DNA of 45,772 bases from GCA-002700125 sp964434385. Lineage in GTDB: Bacteria; Chloroflexota; Dehalococcoidia; Lucifugimonadales; Lucifugimonadaceae. Location: assembly GCA_964434385.1 (NCBI GenBank), contig CAYSUW010000011.1:1-45772 (forward strand), written 5' to 3'. The position numbers and the translations under genes are program-made. Shown here piece after piece: positions 18,220 through 25,467 of the stretch. Within the stretch, counting starts at the first letter, position 1. Every line of letters begins with the position of its first letter. The notes beneath the pieces were generated by a model. It had not been told where the DNA came from and did not search any database. It saw nothing but the letters and a program-made list of their open reading frames with translations.

Positions 18220-19209
18220 TTATTTACAATTAACACAACATTGGTCCACCCAATGTCCTGGTTTTATTTCTATCAATCCCATTTCAATTTTTCCTTCTTT
18301 ACAATCATTTGTGGGTTTCACACATCTTGCTCTGTATACACATCCTTTTATTGAAGACAAATCATGAACTTCTCCAGGAATTGTTGGTAAATCTACATCT
18401 GAATTAACTTCTAATGTAGGAACAGAATTTAATAATCCCACTGTATAAGGATGCTTAGGATTATTATAAATATCCATAATGTTTCCTGACTCAACAACAT
18501 GGCCTCCATACATTACATATATCCTATCTGCATAACGTGCTAGGATTCCAAGATTATGAGTAATTAAAATTACTGCAGTTCCCATTTTTGTTGTTAAATC
18601 TTTTATTAATTCCAAAATTTGAGCTTGAATTGTCACATCCAATGCAGTAGTTGGTTCATCAGCAATTAGAATTTTTGGATTACAACTTAATGCGATAGCA
18701 ATCATTACCCTTTGCCTCTGACCTCCACTCAACTGATGAGGATACTCATTTACTCTAATCTCTGGATCAGGAAGGCCAACAATAGTTAATAGTCTTACTG
18801 CCTCAGCAATAGCCTCTTTAGGATCCACACCTTGATGCAATTCCAATATTTCAGTAATCTGCTTTCCAATTGTTAATACAGGATTTAAAGAGGTCATGGG
18901 TTCTTGGAAAATCATTCCAATTTCCTTTCCTCTAATTTTCTCCATTTCTGATTCATTTATTGAAAGAAGATTATTTCCTTCAAGTAATATTTCTCCAGAA
19001 ACTATTTCTCCTGGAGGGTTAGGGACTAATCTCATTATCGAAAGCGCAGTAACACTCTTACCACAACCACTTTCTCCTACAATTCCAACAATTTCTCCTT
19101 TATTAATATTTATAGAAACATCATTTACAGCTATAACTGGATCCTCAGAAGTTCTAAAGATTGTTCTAAGGTTTTTAAGGTTAAGTAAATTTTCAGAATT
19201 ATTAGTCAT
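18220..19209 (-). CDS. Oligopeptide/dipeptide-type ABC importer ATPase (OppD/DppD class)
   Basis: A 329-residue ATPase with Walker A GESGCGKSV, Q-loop FQEPMTSLNPVL, signature LSGGQRQRVMIAIAL, Walker B ILIADEPTTALD and H-loop ITHN, all typical of OppD/DppD. It pairs with the OppF-like protein to power the two permeases. The C-terminal 30 residues (CKEGKIEMGLIEIKPGHWVD and the DQCCVNCK end) almost copy those of the OppF partner, although the rest differs. It lies 14 bases after the OppC-like gene. Confidence 0.93.
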   Translation of the reverse strand: MTNNSENLLNLKNLRTIFRTSEDPVIAVNDVSININKGEIVGIVGESGCGKSVTALSIMRLVPNPPGEIVSGEILLEGNNLLSINESEMEKIRGKEIGMIFQEPMTSLNPVLTIGKQITEILELHQGVDPKEAIAEAVRLLTIVGLPDPEIRVNEYPHQLSGGQRQRVMIAIALSCNPKILIADEPTTALDVTIQAQILELIKDLTTKMGTAVILITHNLGILARYADRIYVMYGGHVVESGNIMDIYNNPKHPYTVGLLNSVPTLEVNSDVDLPTIPGEVHDLSSIKGCVYRARCVKPTNDCKEGKIEMGLIEIKPGHWVDQCCVNCK

Positions 19210-19223
19210 TTCAAATTATCTTA

Positions 19224-20081
19224 TTAATCATTTTTGATTTCACCTTTTAATCTTGGATCCAAGCTATCTCTCAACTCGTCTCCAATTAAATTAAATGCCA
19301 TAATGGTAAACGTTAAAAATAACCCAGGAAATACAGCTATCCACCATAAAGGTCTAAGGAAATTTTCAGCAACAACTGACATCATATTCCCCCACGTAGG
19401 CTCGTTAGGAGTTATTCCTAAGCCCAAAAAACTTAATGCAGCTTCTGCAAAGATAGCTCCACCTAAACTAATACTTGCAACTACAAGTAAAGGGGCAACA
19501 CATTGTGGAGCTACGTGTTTAAAAATTATCCGAACTGGATGTGCTCCCATTGATCTAGAAGCTTCAACATAAGTTAAATTTTTTACTGTTAACGTAGATG
19601 ATCTGATTATTCTAACTGTACCCGCTATTCCTCCTACAGCAATAGCCACAATTACAGTCAGCTTCCCACTACCCAAGCCAGCAAGCAATAATAAAGCTAA
19701 AACTAAACCAGGGATAGATAACATTACTTCGACTATTCTTTGTGTTATTAAGTCAAACCAACCTCCAAAATATCCCGAAGCAAGCCCCCAAGCAAAACCT
19801 ATAGATTTAGATAAAATCACTGCTGAAAATGCAATGATTAATGTAGTCCTCACTCCATATATTACTCTGCTAGCTATATCTCTACCGGCATAATCAGTAC
19901 CCATAACATGATCTTTAGTAGGAGGTGATCTCAAAGCTTTATAGTGAGCTTTTTGTGGATCCATCGGAGCTATTTGAGAAGGAAAAATAGCCAATATAAG
20001 CATAATTGTTAAAATTATTACAGAAAATAACGTGAGAGGATTTGAATAAATTATTCTTAAATTCCTACGTGCATTAGTCAT
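19224..20081 (-). CDS. Oligopeptide/dipeptide-type ABC importer permease (OppC/DppC class)
   Basis: A 285-residue permease. It has an N-terminal helix (LTLFSVIILTIMLILAIF), the DHVMGTDYAGRDIASRVIYG segment typical of OppC, five further helices and the cytoplasmic EAA-type loop EASRSMGAHPVRIIFKHVAP that docks on the ATPase. It overlaps the OppB-like gene by eight bases, implying coupled translation and equal dosage of the two membrane subunits. Confidence 0.93.
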   Translation of the reverse strand: MTNARRNLRIIYSNPLTLFSVIILTIMLILAIFPSQIAPMDPQKAHYKALRSPPTKDHVMGTDYAGRDIASRVIYGVRTTLIIAFSAVILSKSIGFAWGLASGYFGGWFDLITQRIVEVMLSIPGLVLALLLLAGLGSGKLTVIVAIAVGGIAGTVRIIRSSTLTVKNLTYVEASRSMGAHPVRIIFKHVAPQCVAPLLVVASISLGGAIFAEAALSFLGLGITPNEPTWGNMMSVVAENFLRPLWWIAVFPGLFLTFTIMAFNLIGDELRDSLDPRLKGEIKND

Positions 20082-21033
20082 ATCTTATCCTCGGATCAAC
20101 CCATGAATAAATCAAATCAACTATTAAGTTAATTATAATGAATGAAAATGCAAAAATTAAAACCATATTCTGAATAATCATCCAATCTCTATCTGCTAAT
20201 CCTTGCGCTAACAAAGATCCTAACCCTGGAATATTAAGGGCTGTCTCTACTGCAATGGAGCCTGCTAATAAATTCCCAAATTGCAATCCTGAGATAGTAA
20301 TTACAGGGATAAGAGCATTTTTAAGTACATGTCTATTTATTACTACACGATTAGATAATCCCTTTGATCTTGCTGTTCTCACATAATCTTCTCTGATAAT
20401 TTCCAATATACTTGATCTTGCCATTCTAGCAATTACAGCTGCCATACCAGTACCTATAGCAACTGCAGCAGGTAATGCAACATATAAACTTTTTATAGGT
20501 TGTTGCCAGAAGAAAATCACTTCTACAGGCGGCCTCCAAGTAAACACCAAAACAAAAAATATCAAAAATCCTAAAGCAGCATAAAATGAGGGGATAGCCA
20601 AAAATAAAATTACTGTTCCTCTAGCAATATAATCTCCTATACTATTCCTATATACAGCTGCTAATATACCTACCGGCAAACCAATAACCCATGAAATCAG
20701 CAAGGACAAAACAGTTATTTCAATAGTCATAGGTGCTCTACGTCTAACATGTTCTCCTATAGAAATTTTTGTCCAAAATGAAAAACCTAAGTCACCAGTA
20801 AATACATCTCTCATCCAACTTAAATATTGAATATGAACAGGCCTGTTCAATCCTAAACTTTCCATAATTGATTCTCTTTCCTGTTCAGTAAAAACCAAAG
20901 ATCCTGTTTCATCAGTAACCATTGCATCTATCACATCACCTGGAAGAATACGCATAATAAAAAATATAAGAATACTTACTCCTATCAAAGTAGGGATAGC
21001 AATTAATATTCTCCTGAAAATATATTTATACAT
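20074..21033 (-). CDS. Oligopeptide/dipeptide-type ABC importer permease (OppB/DppB class)
   Basis: A 319-residue permease with six predicted helices. The N-terminus YIFRRILIAIPTLIGVSILI and the segment MRILPGDVID are characteristic of OppB/DppB. The EAA loop reads VRTARSKGLSNRVVINRHV. The solute-binding lipoprotein gene lies upstream across a strong hairpin (21071-21101), so the permeases are probably made at lower level than the binding protein. No clear ribosome binding site is seen ahead of the ATG. Confidence 0.93.
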   Translation of the reverse strand: MYKYIFRRILIAIPTLIGVSILIFFIMRILPGDVIDAMVTDETGSLVFTEQERESIMESLGLNRPVHIQYLSWMRDVFTGDLGFSFWTKISIGEHVRRRAPMTIEITVLSLLISWVIGLPVGILAAVYRNSIGDYIARGTVILFLAIPSFYAALGFLIFFVLVFTWRPPVEVIFFWQQPIKSLYVALPAAVAIGTGMAAVIARMARSSILEIIREDYVRTARSKGLSNRVVINRHVLKNALIPVITISGLQFGNLLAGSIAVETALNIPGLGSLLAQGLADRDWMIIQNMVLIFAFSFIIINLIVDLIYSWVDPRIRYD

Positions 21034-21070
21034 ATAGGAACTATATATTTTAAAATTTTATAAATAAATA

Positions 21071-21101
21071 GTCGGCGCTAACTATTTAAGAAAGCGCCGA
21101 C
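21071..21101 (-). terminator. Intercistronic hairpin between binding protein and permease genes
   Basis: A perfect 9-base-pair GC-rich stem (GTCGGCGCT 21071-21079 with AGCGCCGAC 21093-21101) around a 13-base loop. It stands out sharply in an AT-rich gap. On the minus strand it is followed by TATTTATTTATAAAATTTT rather than a clean run of T. It is therefore either a leaky terminator or, as in many binding-protein operons, a 3' stabiliser that keeps the lipoprotein message more abundant than the rest. Confidence 0.6.
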
Positions 21102-21126
21102 TTAATTAACTTATAACAGAATAGTT

Positions 21127-23004
21127 TTATCTTTTATCCATCCATATTGTGTCAACTCGACCCCAGATACTCTGAGTTCTAATGTCCATTGGGAAATGAA
21201 CATGAGGACCCCAAACAGCTCTGTGACTGTCAAATCCATTCAATATCAAAGGAGGATTTTCATCAAGTTTTGACTGTACTAGACGAGTGTATGCAGCTCT
21301 TGTTGTAGCGTCGAGCTCACCAAGCATTGTGTCTAACAAAGCGTCCACTTCAGGGTTGGAGTAATTGGTAAAGTTCTGTGAAGAACCCGTTCCATATAAA
21401 CCTAGCATAAATGGAGTATAGTTTTTGATCGCTTGAACAGGAACTAAATGCTGAACAATTTCAGTTCCAGCATTAAATGCAGCACCTGCGTACTGATCTT
21501 GAACCAATGCTCTCTCAACTGCTCTAGGCTGTATATCACATCCAAGATTAGTGTTAATCATATCCATGAATGCAACAGGAAGTGCTCCGTCAGGTTTATA
21601 TCCAACCATAGTTTTTACTGGGAAACCTTCACAATTTGGATATCCTGCATCAGACATAAGTTGTTTAGCTTCTTCTATATCTGCAGCATTATCATCTCTG
21701 TATCCAGCAAGATTGAAAAATTCACTTTCTGGAGTTGCACCTTCTGCAAGAGTAGGAATCCATCTACTTGGATTAGTAGCACCCAAAGATACTCTATTAA
21801 AGTTATGAGGGTTAATAACTAAATGAATAGCTCTTCTGACTCTTTTGTCGTTGAATGGAGCTACTGCATTATTCCAACCAAAGTAATTACTACCTGTGTT
21901 AGGCATTCTCTTGGATAGAACTCTGTCGTCTTCTTGAGCTTGAGCATATCCATCTTCTGATGTATTCCATGCAAAGTCAGCAACGTCGGTTATTACGTTC
22001 ACTCCTCTAGCAGTTCCACCAGCATGAATCATTCTTATACCATCTACATAAGGTAATTCTGGATTCCAATAATCTTCATTCTTTTCAAACAACATATATT
22101 CACCAGGAATATATTCAACAAATTTGAATGGTCCAGTTCCAGGACATACAACTTCTCTAACATCAAAATTGTTGTCTTCTAGACATTTCTTAGGAAGAAT
22201 TGTCGCATTCAACATAGTAAATGCATTAAATTGATGTGCACTTGGTCTTTTCAAATTGAATACAACCCAGTTGTCTCCACCATCTGTAATAGTATCAATC
22301 TCTGTAAATAAAGATTGAATTCCAATAGCTATATTATCCGGAGGATTAACAATTCTTTCGAAAGTTGCAATAACATCATCTACAGACAAGTCTGCTCCAT
22401 CATGCCATTTCACGCCTTCTCTCAAATGAAATTTGTATATCTTTCCATCAGCAGAAATTTCCCATTTATCTGCCAAGTCTGGCATTATGGTAGTCATTCC
22501 CGTGTTTGGATTCATCCTTATAAGACCGTTATACATTACGGTAAAGTTATGAGGTCCAGCACCCTGAGCTACAGGCATCTGATGATGATCTGTATGCTTA
22601 ACACTAACACCAAAAGTCATTCGAAGTATTCCGCCTCGAACAGGATTAGGTTCGTTTGATTTAAAAACAAAATCAGACATATCGACTGAAATTGCTACTC
22701 CTCCACCAGGAATTGCTGTTGGAGTAATCGTGATAACCTTTTCTCTTTCCTTAACAGTAACTACTTCAACAGTAACTGGTTTTTCAACAATCACTTCTTT
22801 GATAATAGTTTCGCCTGCTTTTTCTTCAATAATAATTTTTTCAACTTCTACTTCTTTAATAACTTCTTTTTCAATTGGTACTTCTTTAATAACTTCTACT
22901 ACTTCCGTTTCTCCTGCAGCACATGCAAAAATAAACAAAGAAGAAAAACCTATCAAAAAAGATTTAACCAATAAATTTCGTGATAATTTCGGATTATTTG
23001 ACAT
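21127..23004 (-). CDS. Peptide/nickel-type (family 5) ABC solute-binding lipoprotein
   Basis: A 625-residue extracytoplasmic binding protein. The signal peptide ends in the lipobox LFIFAC (lipidated Cys28). Then comes a linker of about 65 residues of repeated Glu-Val-Ile/Lys units (EVIKEVPIEKEVIKEV and so on) before the mature domain. The SBP_bac_5 core shows the usual DLADKWEISADGKIYKFHLR, GVKWHDGADLSVDDVIATF and GTGPFKFVEY. The repeated acidic/hydrophobic linker is a pattern I associate with Chloroflexi binding proteins; it probably holds the domain away from the membrane. Family members bind peptides, sugars or other organics; the ligand is unknown, but a sulfatase gene follows the transporter. 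AGGAG precedes the ATG. Confidence 0.94.
   Translation of the reverse strand: MSNNPKLSRNLLVKSFLIGFSSLFIFACAAGETEVVEVIKEVPIEKEVIKEVEVEKIIIEEKAGETIIKEVIVEKPVTVEVVTVKEREKVITITPTAIPGGGVAISVDMSDFVFKSNEPNPVRGGILRMTFGVSVKHTDHHQMPVAQGAGPHNFTVMYNGLIRMNPNTGMTTIMPDLADKWEISADGKIYKFHLREGVKWHDGADLSVDDVIATFERIVNPPDNIAIGIQSLFTEIDTITDGGDNWVVFNLKRPSAHQFNAFTMLNATILPKKCLEDNNFDVREVVCPGTGPFKFVEYIPGEYMLFEKNEDYWNPELPYVDGIRMIHAGGTARGVNVITDVADFAWNTSEDGYAQAQEDDRVLSKRMPNTGSNYFGWNNAVAPFNDKRVRRAIHLVINPHNFNRVSLGATNPSRWIPTLAEGATPESEFFNLAGYRDDNAADIEEAKQLMSDAGYPNCEGFPVKTMVGYKPDGALPVAFMDMINTNLGCDIQPRAVERALVQDQYAGAAFNAGTEIVQHLVPVQAIKNYTPFMLGLYGTGSSQNFTNYSNPEVDALLDTMLGELDATTRAAYTRLVQSKLDENPPLILNGFDSHRAVWGPHVHFPMDIRTQSIWGRVDTIWMDKR
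22849..22897 (-). repeat. 19-bp direct repeat, 30-bp period, inside lipoprotein linker
   Basis: TACTTCTTTAATAACTTCT occurs at 22849-22867 and again at 22879-22897. It codes on the minus strand for the EVIKEV units of the linker, which suggests the linker grew by tandem duplication of DNA. It is not a CRISPR: there are only two copies and they lie in frame within a gene. Confidence 0.85.
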
Positions 23005-23080
23005 TTAAAGTCTCCTGAACCTGATTTTATTAATATTAGGATAATATCAGTTTGAATAAATTCAGACAATCATGAATATT

Positions 23081-23165
23081 TGGTGCCGAGGGCGGGAGTC
23101 GAACCCGCATGCACTAGGTGCAAAGGATTTTAAGTCCTTCGTGTATACCATTCCACCACCTCGGC
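23081..23165 (-). tRNA. tRNA-Leu (UAA)
   Basis: A minus-strand class II tRNA. The acceptor stem is GCCGAGG/CCTCGGC, the anticodon stem AAGGA/TCCTT has loop CTTAAAA (anticodon at 23130-23132), the variable arm is long, and the 3' end ACCA is encoded. It is last in a four-tRNA transcription unit and lies 76 bases ahead of the solute-binding lipoprotein gene. Confidence 0.95.
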
Positions 23166-23175
23166 TTTAAATAAG

Positions 23176-23252
23176 TGGAGGCGACGGGCGGATTCGAACC
23201 GCCGAATAGAGGTTTTGCAGACCCCCGCCTTAAACCACTTGGCTACGTCGCC
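23176..23252 (-). tRNA. tRNA-Cys (GCA)
   Basis: Minus strand. The acceptor GGCGACG pairs fully with CGTCGCC, the anticodon loop is CTGCAAA (anticodon at 23216-23218), and the discriminator is U followed by encoded CCA, as expected for bacterial tRNA-Cys. Confidence 0.96.
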
Positions 23253-23282
23253 AAATTTTTAAATATTTCCTGCTATCCTACA

Positions 23283-23369
23283 TGGTGCCGAGGGCGAGGA
23301 TCGAACTCGCACGCCCATAAGGGCACAGCGCCCTCAACGCTGCTTGTCTACCAATTCCAACACCTCGGC
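23283..23369 (-). tRNA. tRNA-Leu (GAG)
   Basis: Minus strand, class II. Acceptor GCCGAGG/CCTCGGC, anticodon stem CAGCG/CGCTG with loop TTGAGGG (anticodon at 23333-23335), a long variable arm and encoded ACCA. It shares its acceptor stem with the neighbouring Leu-UAA gene. Confidence 0.95.
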
Positions 23370-23403
23370 TACAATCTGCCGATTGTATCCAATATTAGGA
23401 TTT

Positions 23404-23480
23404 TGGCAGGAGCGGGAGGACTCGAACCCCCGACCTGCGGTTTTGGAGACCGCCGCTCTAGCCAGCTGAGCTACGCTCCT
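23404..23480 (-). tRNA. tRNA-Trp (CCA)
   Basis: Minus strand. The acceptor AGGAGCG pairs with CGCTCCT, the D-arm is GCTC...GAGC, the anticodon loop is CTCCAAA (anticodon at 23444-23446), and the discriminator G is followed by encoded CCA, as expected for tRNA-Trp. It is the first tRNA after the promoter at 23513-23542. Confidence 0.96.
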
Positions 23481-23512
23481 TTACCTCTGAAAAATAGCAT
23501 CATACTCGAGGA

Positions 23513-23542
23513 ATTGTAAATATTTAAAATAATTATTGTCAA
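23513..23542 (-). promoter_or_regulatory. Promoter of the Trp-Leu-Cys-Leu tRNA operon
   Basis: On the minus strand TTGACA (23537-23542) is followed after 18 bases by TACAAT (23513-23518), close to the sigma-70 consensus. The start would be near 23506, about 26 bases ahead of tRNA-Trp. The -35 box is identical to that of the rRNA promoter in this window. Confidence 0.7.
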
Positions 23543-23569
23543 TCTTTAAATAAAATTTTAGTTCAAAAT

Positions 23570-23923
23570 TTATAAAGCTTTATTATTTTTTTCTCCAGTT
23601 CTTACTCTTACAACTTCAGAAACTGGAGATACGAAAATTTTCCCATCACCTATTCGTCCTTCTTCTCCACTTCTGTTTGCCTCTATTAATGCTTCTATCA
23701 CCTTATCTTTATCTCTGTCTTGAACTACTGTCACAACAAGAGTTTTTGGTAAAGATGATCTTGTAGCAGAAGATGTCCCTCTTCCCACAAATATTTCTAT
23801 TCCTTTTTGGTTCCCCCTTCCAGTAACATTCAGAAGATGAAATCCACCACAACCAACTCTTTCTAAAGCTTCTACTACTAAACTTACTTTTTCAGGTCTA
23901 ATTACTGCTTCTATTTTGACCAT
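23570..23923 (-). CDS. glnK: PII-family nitrogen signal protein with atypical T-loop
   Basis: A 117-residue PII protein: MVKIEAVIRPEK at the start, GNQKG with the conserved Gln39, the B-loop GRIGDGKIFV and the C-terminal VVRVRTGE. PII trimers bind ATP/ADP and 2-oxoglutarate and gate the ammonium channel. The T-loop reads GRGTSSATRSSLPK in place of the usual RGAEYVVDFLPK, so Tyr51, the uridylylation/adenylylation site, is missing and the segment is rich in Ser and Thr. The B-loop carries a three-residue insertion (SGEEGRIGDGK). It lies downstream of amt on the same strand but beyond a terminator, and has its own AGGATAG ribosome site. Confidence 0.92.
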   Translation of the reverse strand: MVKIEAVIRPEKVSLVVEALERVGCGGFHLLNVTGRGNQKGIEIFVGRGTSSATRSSLPKTLVVTVVQDRDKDKVIEALIEANRSGEEGRIGDGKIFVSPVSEVVRVRTGEKNNKAL

Positions 23924-24001
23924 TTCTATCCTAACAGGATTAAATTAATATCCTTATTATACTAGAAGAAAGAAATTAGTGATTCTAAATAGGATAATAT
24001 A

Positions 24002-24041
24002 AAAAGATATCGAGAAAGATTTCTCTAACCCGATATCTTTT
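24002..24041 (-). terminator. Rho-independent-type terminator after the ammonium channel gene
   Basis: A perfect 11-bp stem, AAAAGATATCG (24002-24012) with CGATATCTTTT (24031-24041). It encloses a second small palindrome, GAGAAA-GA-TTTCTC (24012-24025). On the minus strand, the direction of amt, the stem ends in five T followed by ATATTAT. It sits 30 bases after the amt stop and before the PII gene. Confidence 0.75.
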
Positions 24042-24071
24042 AAAGACATTTTAAAGCTTGATCTTTAGAAC

Positions 24072-25301
24072 TTAGTCTGCACCATCCTGAACATATCCTC
24101 TTTCCCCATGCTCAGATACATCTAATCCAACAGATTCAGTTTGTTCTGCAACCTGAAGACCTAAGCCTGGAATAACATCCAATACTTTCAGAATTATTAA
24201 AGTAGCAACTAGAGAGTAAGCACCAGTGGCTAGAACAGCAAAAATTTGTTCCAACATTATCGCACCATTTCCTTCAATTAGTCCTTTTGTTCCCCCAATA
24301 GCTTCCAATGCAAAAACTCCAGTCATCAATGCTCCCCAAAGACCTCCAACTCCATGTACTCCAAAAACAACTAAAGCATCATCCAATCGGGAATTTTCCA
24401 TAAATTTAGCAGAAAAATAACAAACTAAAGCTACTGTAACACCAATAACCAATGCTCCTTTAGCATCCACAAAACCTGATGCAGGAGTAATAGCAACCAA
24501 TCCAGCAACTGCTCCAGTAGCAGATCCGACTGCACTAAATTTCTTAGTTTGAATATATCCCACAATTGTCCAAGTTAACATAGCTGCTGCTGCTGCTGTG
24601 TTAGTTACCAAAAATGCATTCACTGCCGTAAAGTTAGCAGCTAATCCACTTCCGGCATTAAATCCAAACCACCCAAACCAAAGTATAGCTGCACCTAAAA
24701 CTACGAAAGGAACATTATGAGCAGATAATCCTTCAGTTTCTCCTCTTCTTTTTCCAACCAACCATGCAGCTGCTACTGCAGCCATTCCAGCATTAAGATG
24801 TACTACTGTACCACCAGCAAAATCTAATGCACCTCTTTGGAACAACCAACCATCACTTTGCCATACCCAATGACAAATAGGAGCGTAAACTAAAGTTATC
24901 CATAAAACTAAAAATATTAGATAAGTAGAAAACTTAAACCTTTCAGCAAAAGCTCCTGTAATAAGAGCTGGTGTAATAATCGCAAACATCATTTGGAAAA
25001 CAACGAATAGTAAATCTGGAATCCCATCTCCTCCTGCACCTATATTCGCTAAAGCAAAAAATTTGAAGTCACCTACCAAACTACTACCATTTATACCTAT
25101 TAAACTATCTCCAAATGCTAGGCTGTAGCCCCACAATATCCAAACAATACTAACAACTGCCATGGACATGAAACTATACATTATAGTACTTACTACATTT
25201 TTAGCTCTTACTAAACCTCCGTAGAAAAAAGCTAAACCTGGAGTCATAAATAGCACCAATGCAGACGCTACTAGCATCCAAGCAATATGACCTGTATCCA
25301 T
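24072..25301 (-). CDS. amt: Ammonium channel (Amt family)
   Basis: A 409-residue membrane protein with about eleven helices. The Amt signature DFAGGTVVHLNAGMAAVAAAW carries the first pore His (VVH), and VFGVHGVGGLWGALMTG carries the second (twin-His pair). FFYGGLVRAKNV, near the start, is the extracellular vestibule and first helix region of the family. It starts directly with a helix (MDTGHIAWMLVASALVL), without the cleaved signal of E. coli AmtB. A strong AAGGAGG precedes the ATG. It conducts ammonium/ammonia inward and is normally blocked by PII, whose gene follows. Confidence 0.97.
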   Translation of the reverse strand: MDTGHIAWMLVASALVLFMTPGLAFFYGGLVRAKNVVSTIMYSFMSMAVVSIVWILWGYSLAFGDSLIGINGSSLVGDFKFFALANIGAGGDGIPDLLFVVFQMMFAIITPALITGAFAERFKFSTYLIFLVLWITLVYAPICHWVWQSDGWLFQRGALDFAGGTVVHLNAGMAAVAAAWLVGKRRGETEGLSAHNVPFVVLGAAILWFGWFGFNAGSGLAANFTAVNAFLVTNTAAAAAMLTWTIVGYIQTKKFSAVGSATGAVAGLVAITPASGFVDAKGALVIGVTVALVCYFSAKFMENSRLDDALVVFGVHGVGGLWGALMTGVFALEAIGGTKGLIEGNGAIMLEQIFAVLATGAYSLVATLIILKVLDVIPGLGLQVAEQTESVGLDVSEHGERGYVQDGAD

Positions 25302-25362
25302 AAAACCTCCTTAAAATTTTATTTTCAATTCAATAGTTGTAAAAGTTTGACTGTATATATAA

Positions 25363-25374
25363 TTTGTTAACAAA
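25363..25374. promoter_or_regulatory. 12-bp perfect palindrome in the amt upstream region
   Basis: TTTGTTAACAAA, a perfect palindrome about 62 bases ahead of the amt ATG, in the divergent gap between amt (minus) and the amidohydrolase (plus). Next to it on the minus strand is TATATATACAG, a possible -10 area. It could be an operator, but AT-rich palindromes of this size also arise by chance. Confidence 0.3.
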
Positions 25375-25467
25375 ATGTTTCGAAAATATGTTTTTAAATT
25401 AACAAACTTGATAATTAAACTATCATTTACCACAATATAATGCATGTATTAAACAATAGGAGAAATT

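Noticed and set aside
22849..22897. Direct repeat considered as CRISPR
   Set aside because: Only two copies, in frame within a coding linker, with no spacers of equal kind and no cas genes.
23175..23519. 114-residue plus-strand frame
   Set aside because: It runs across three tRNA genes on the opposite strand and is a by-product of their conserved sequence.
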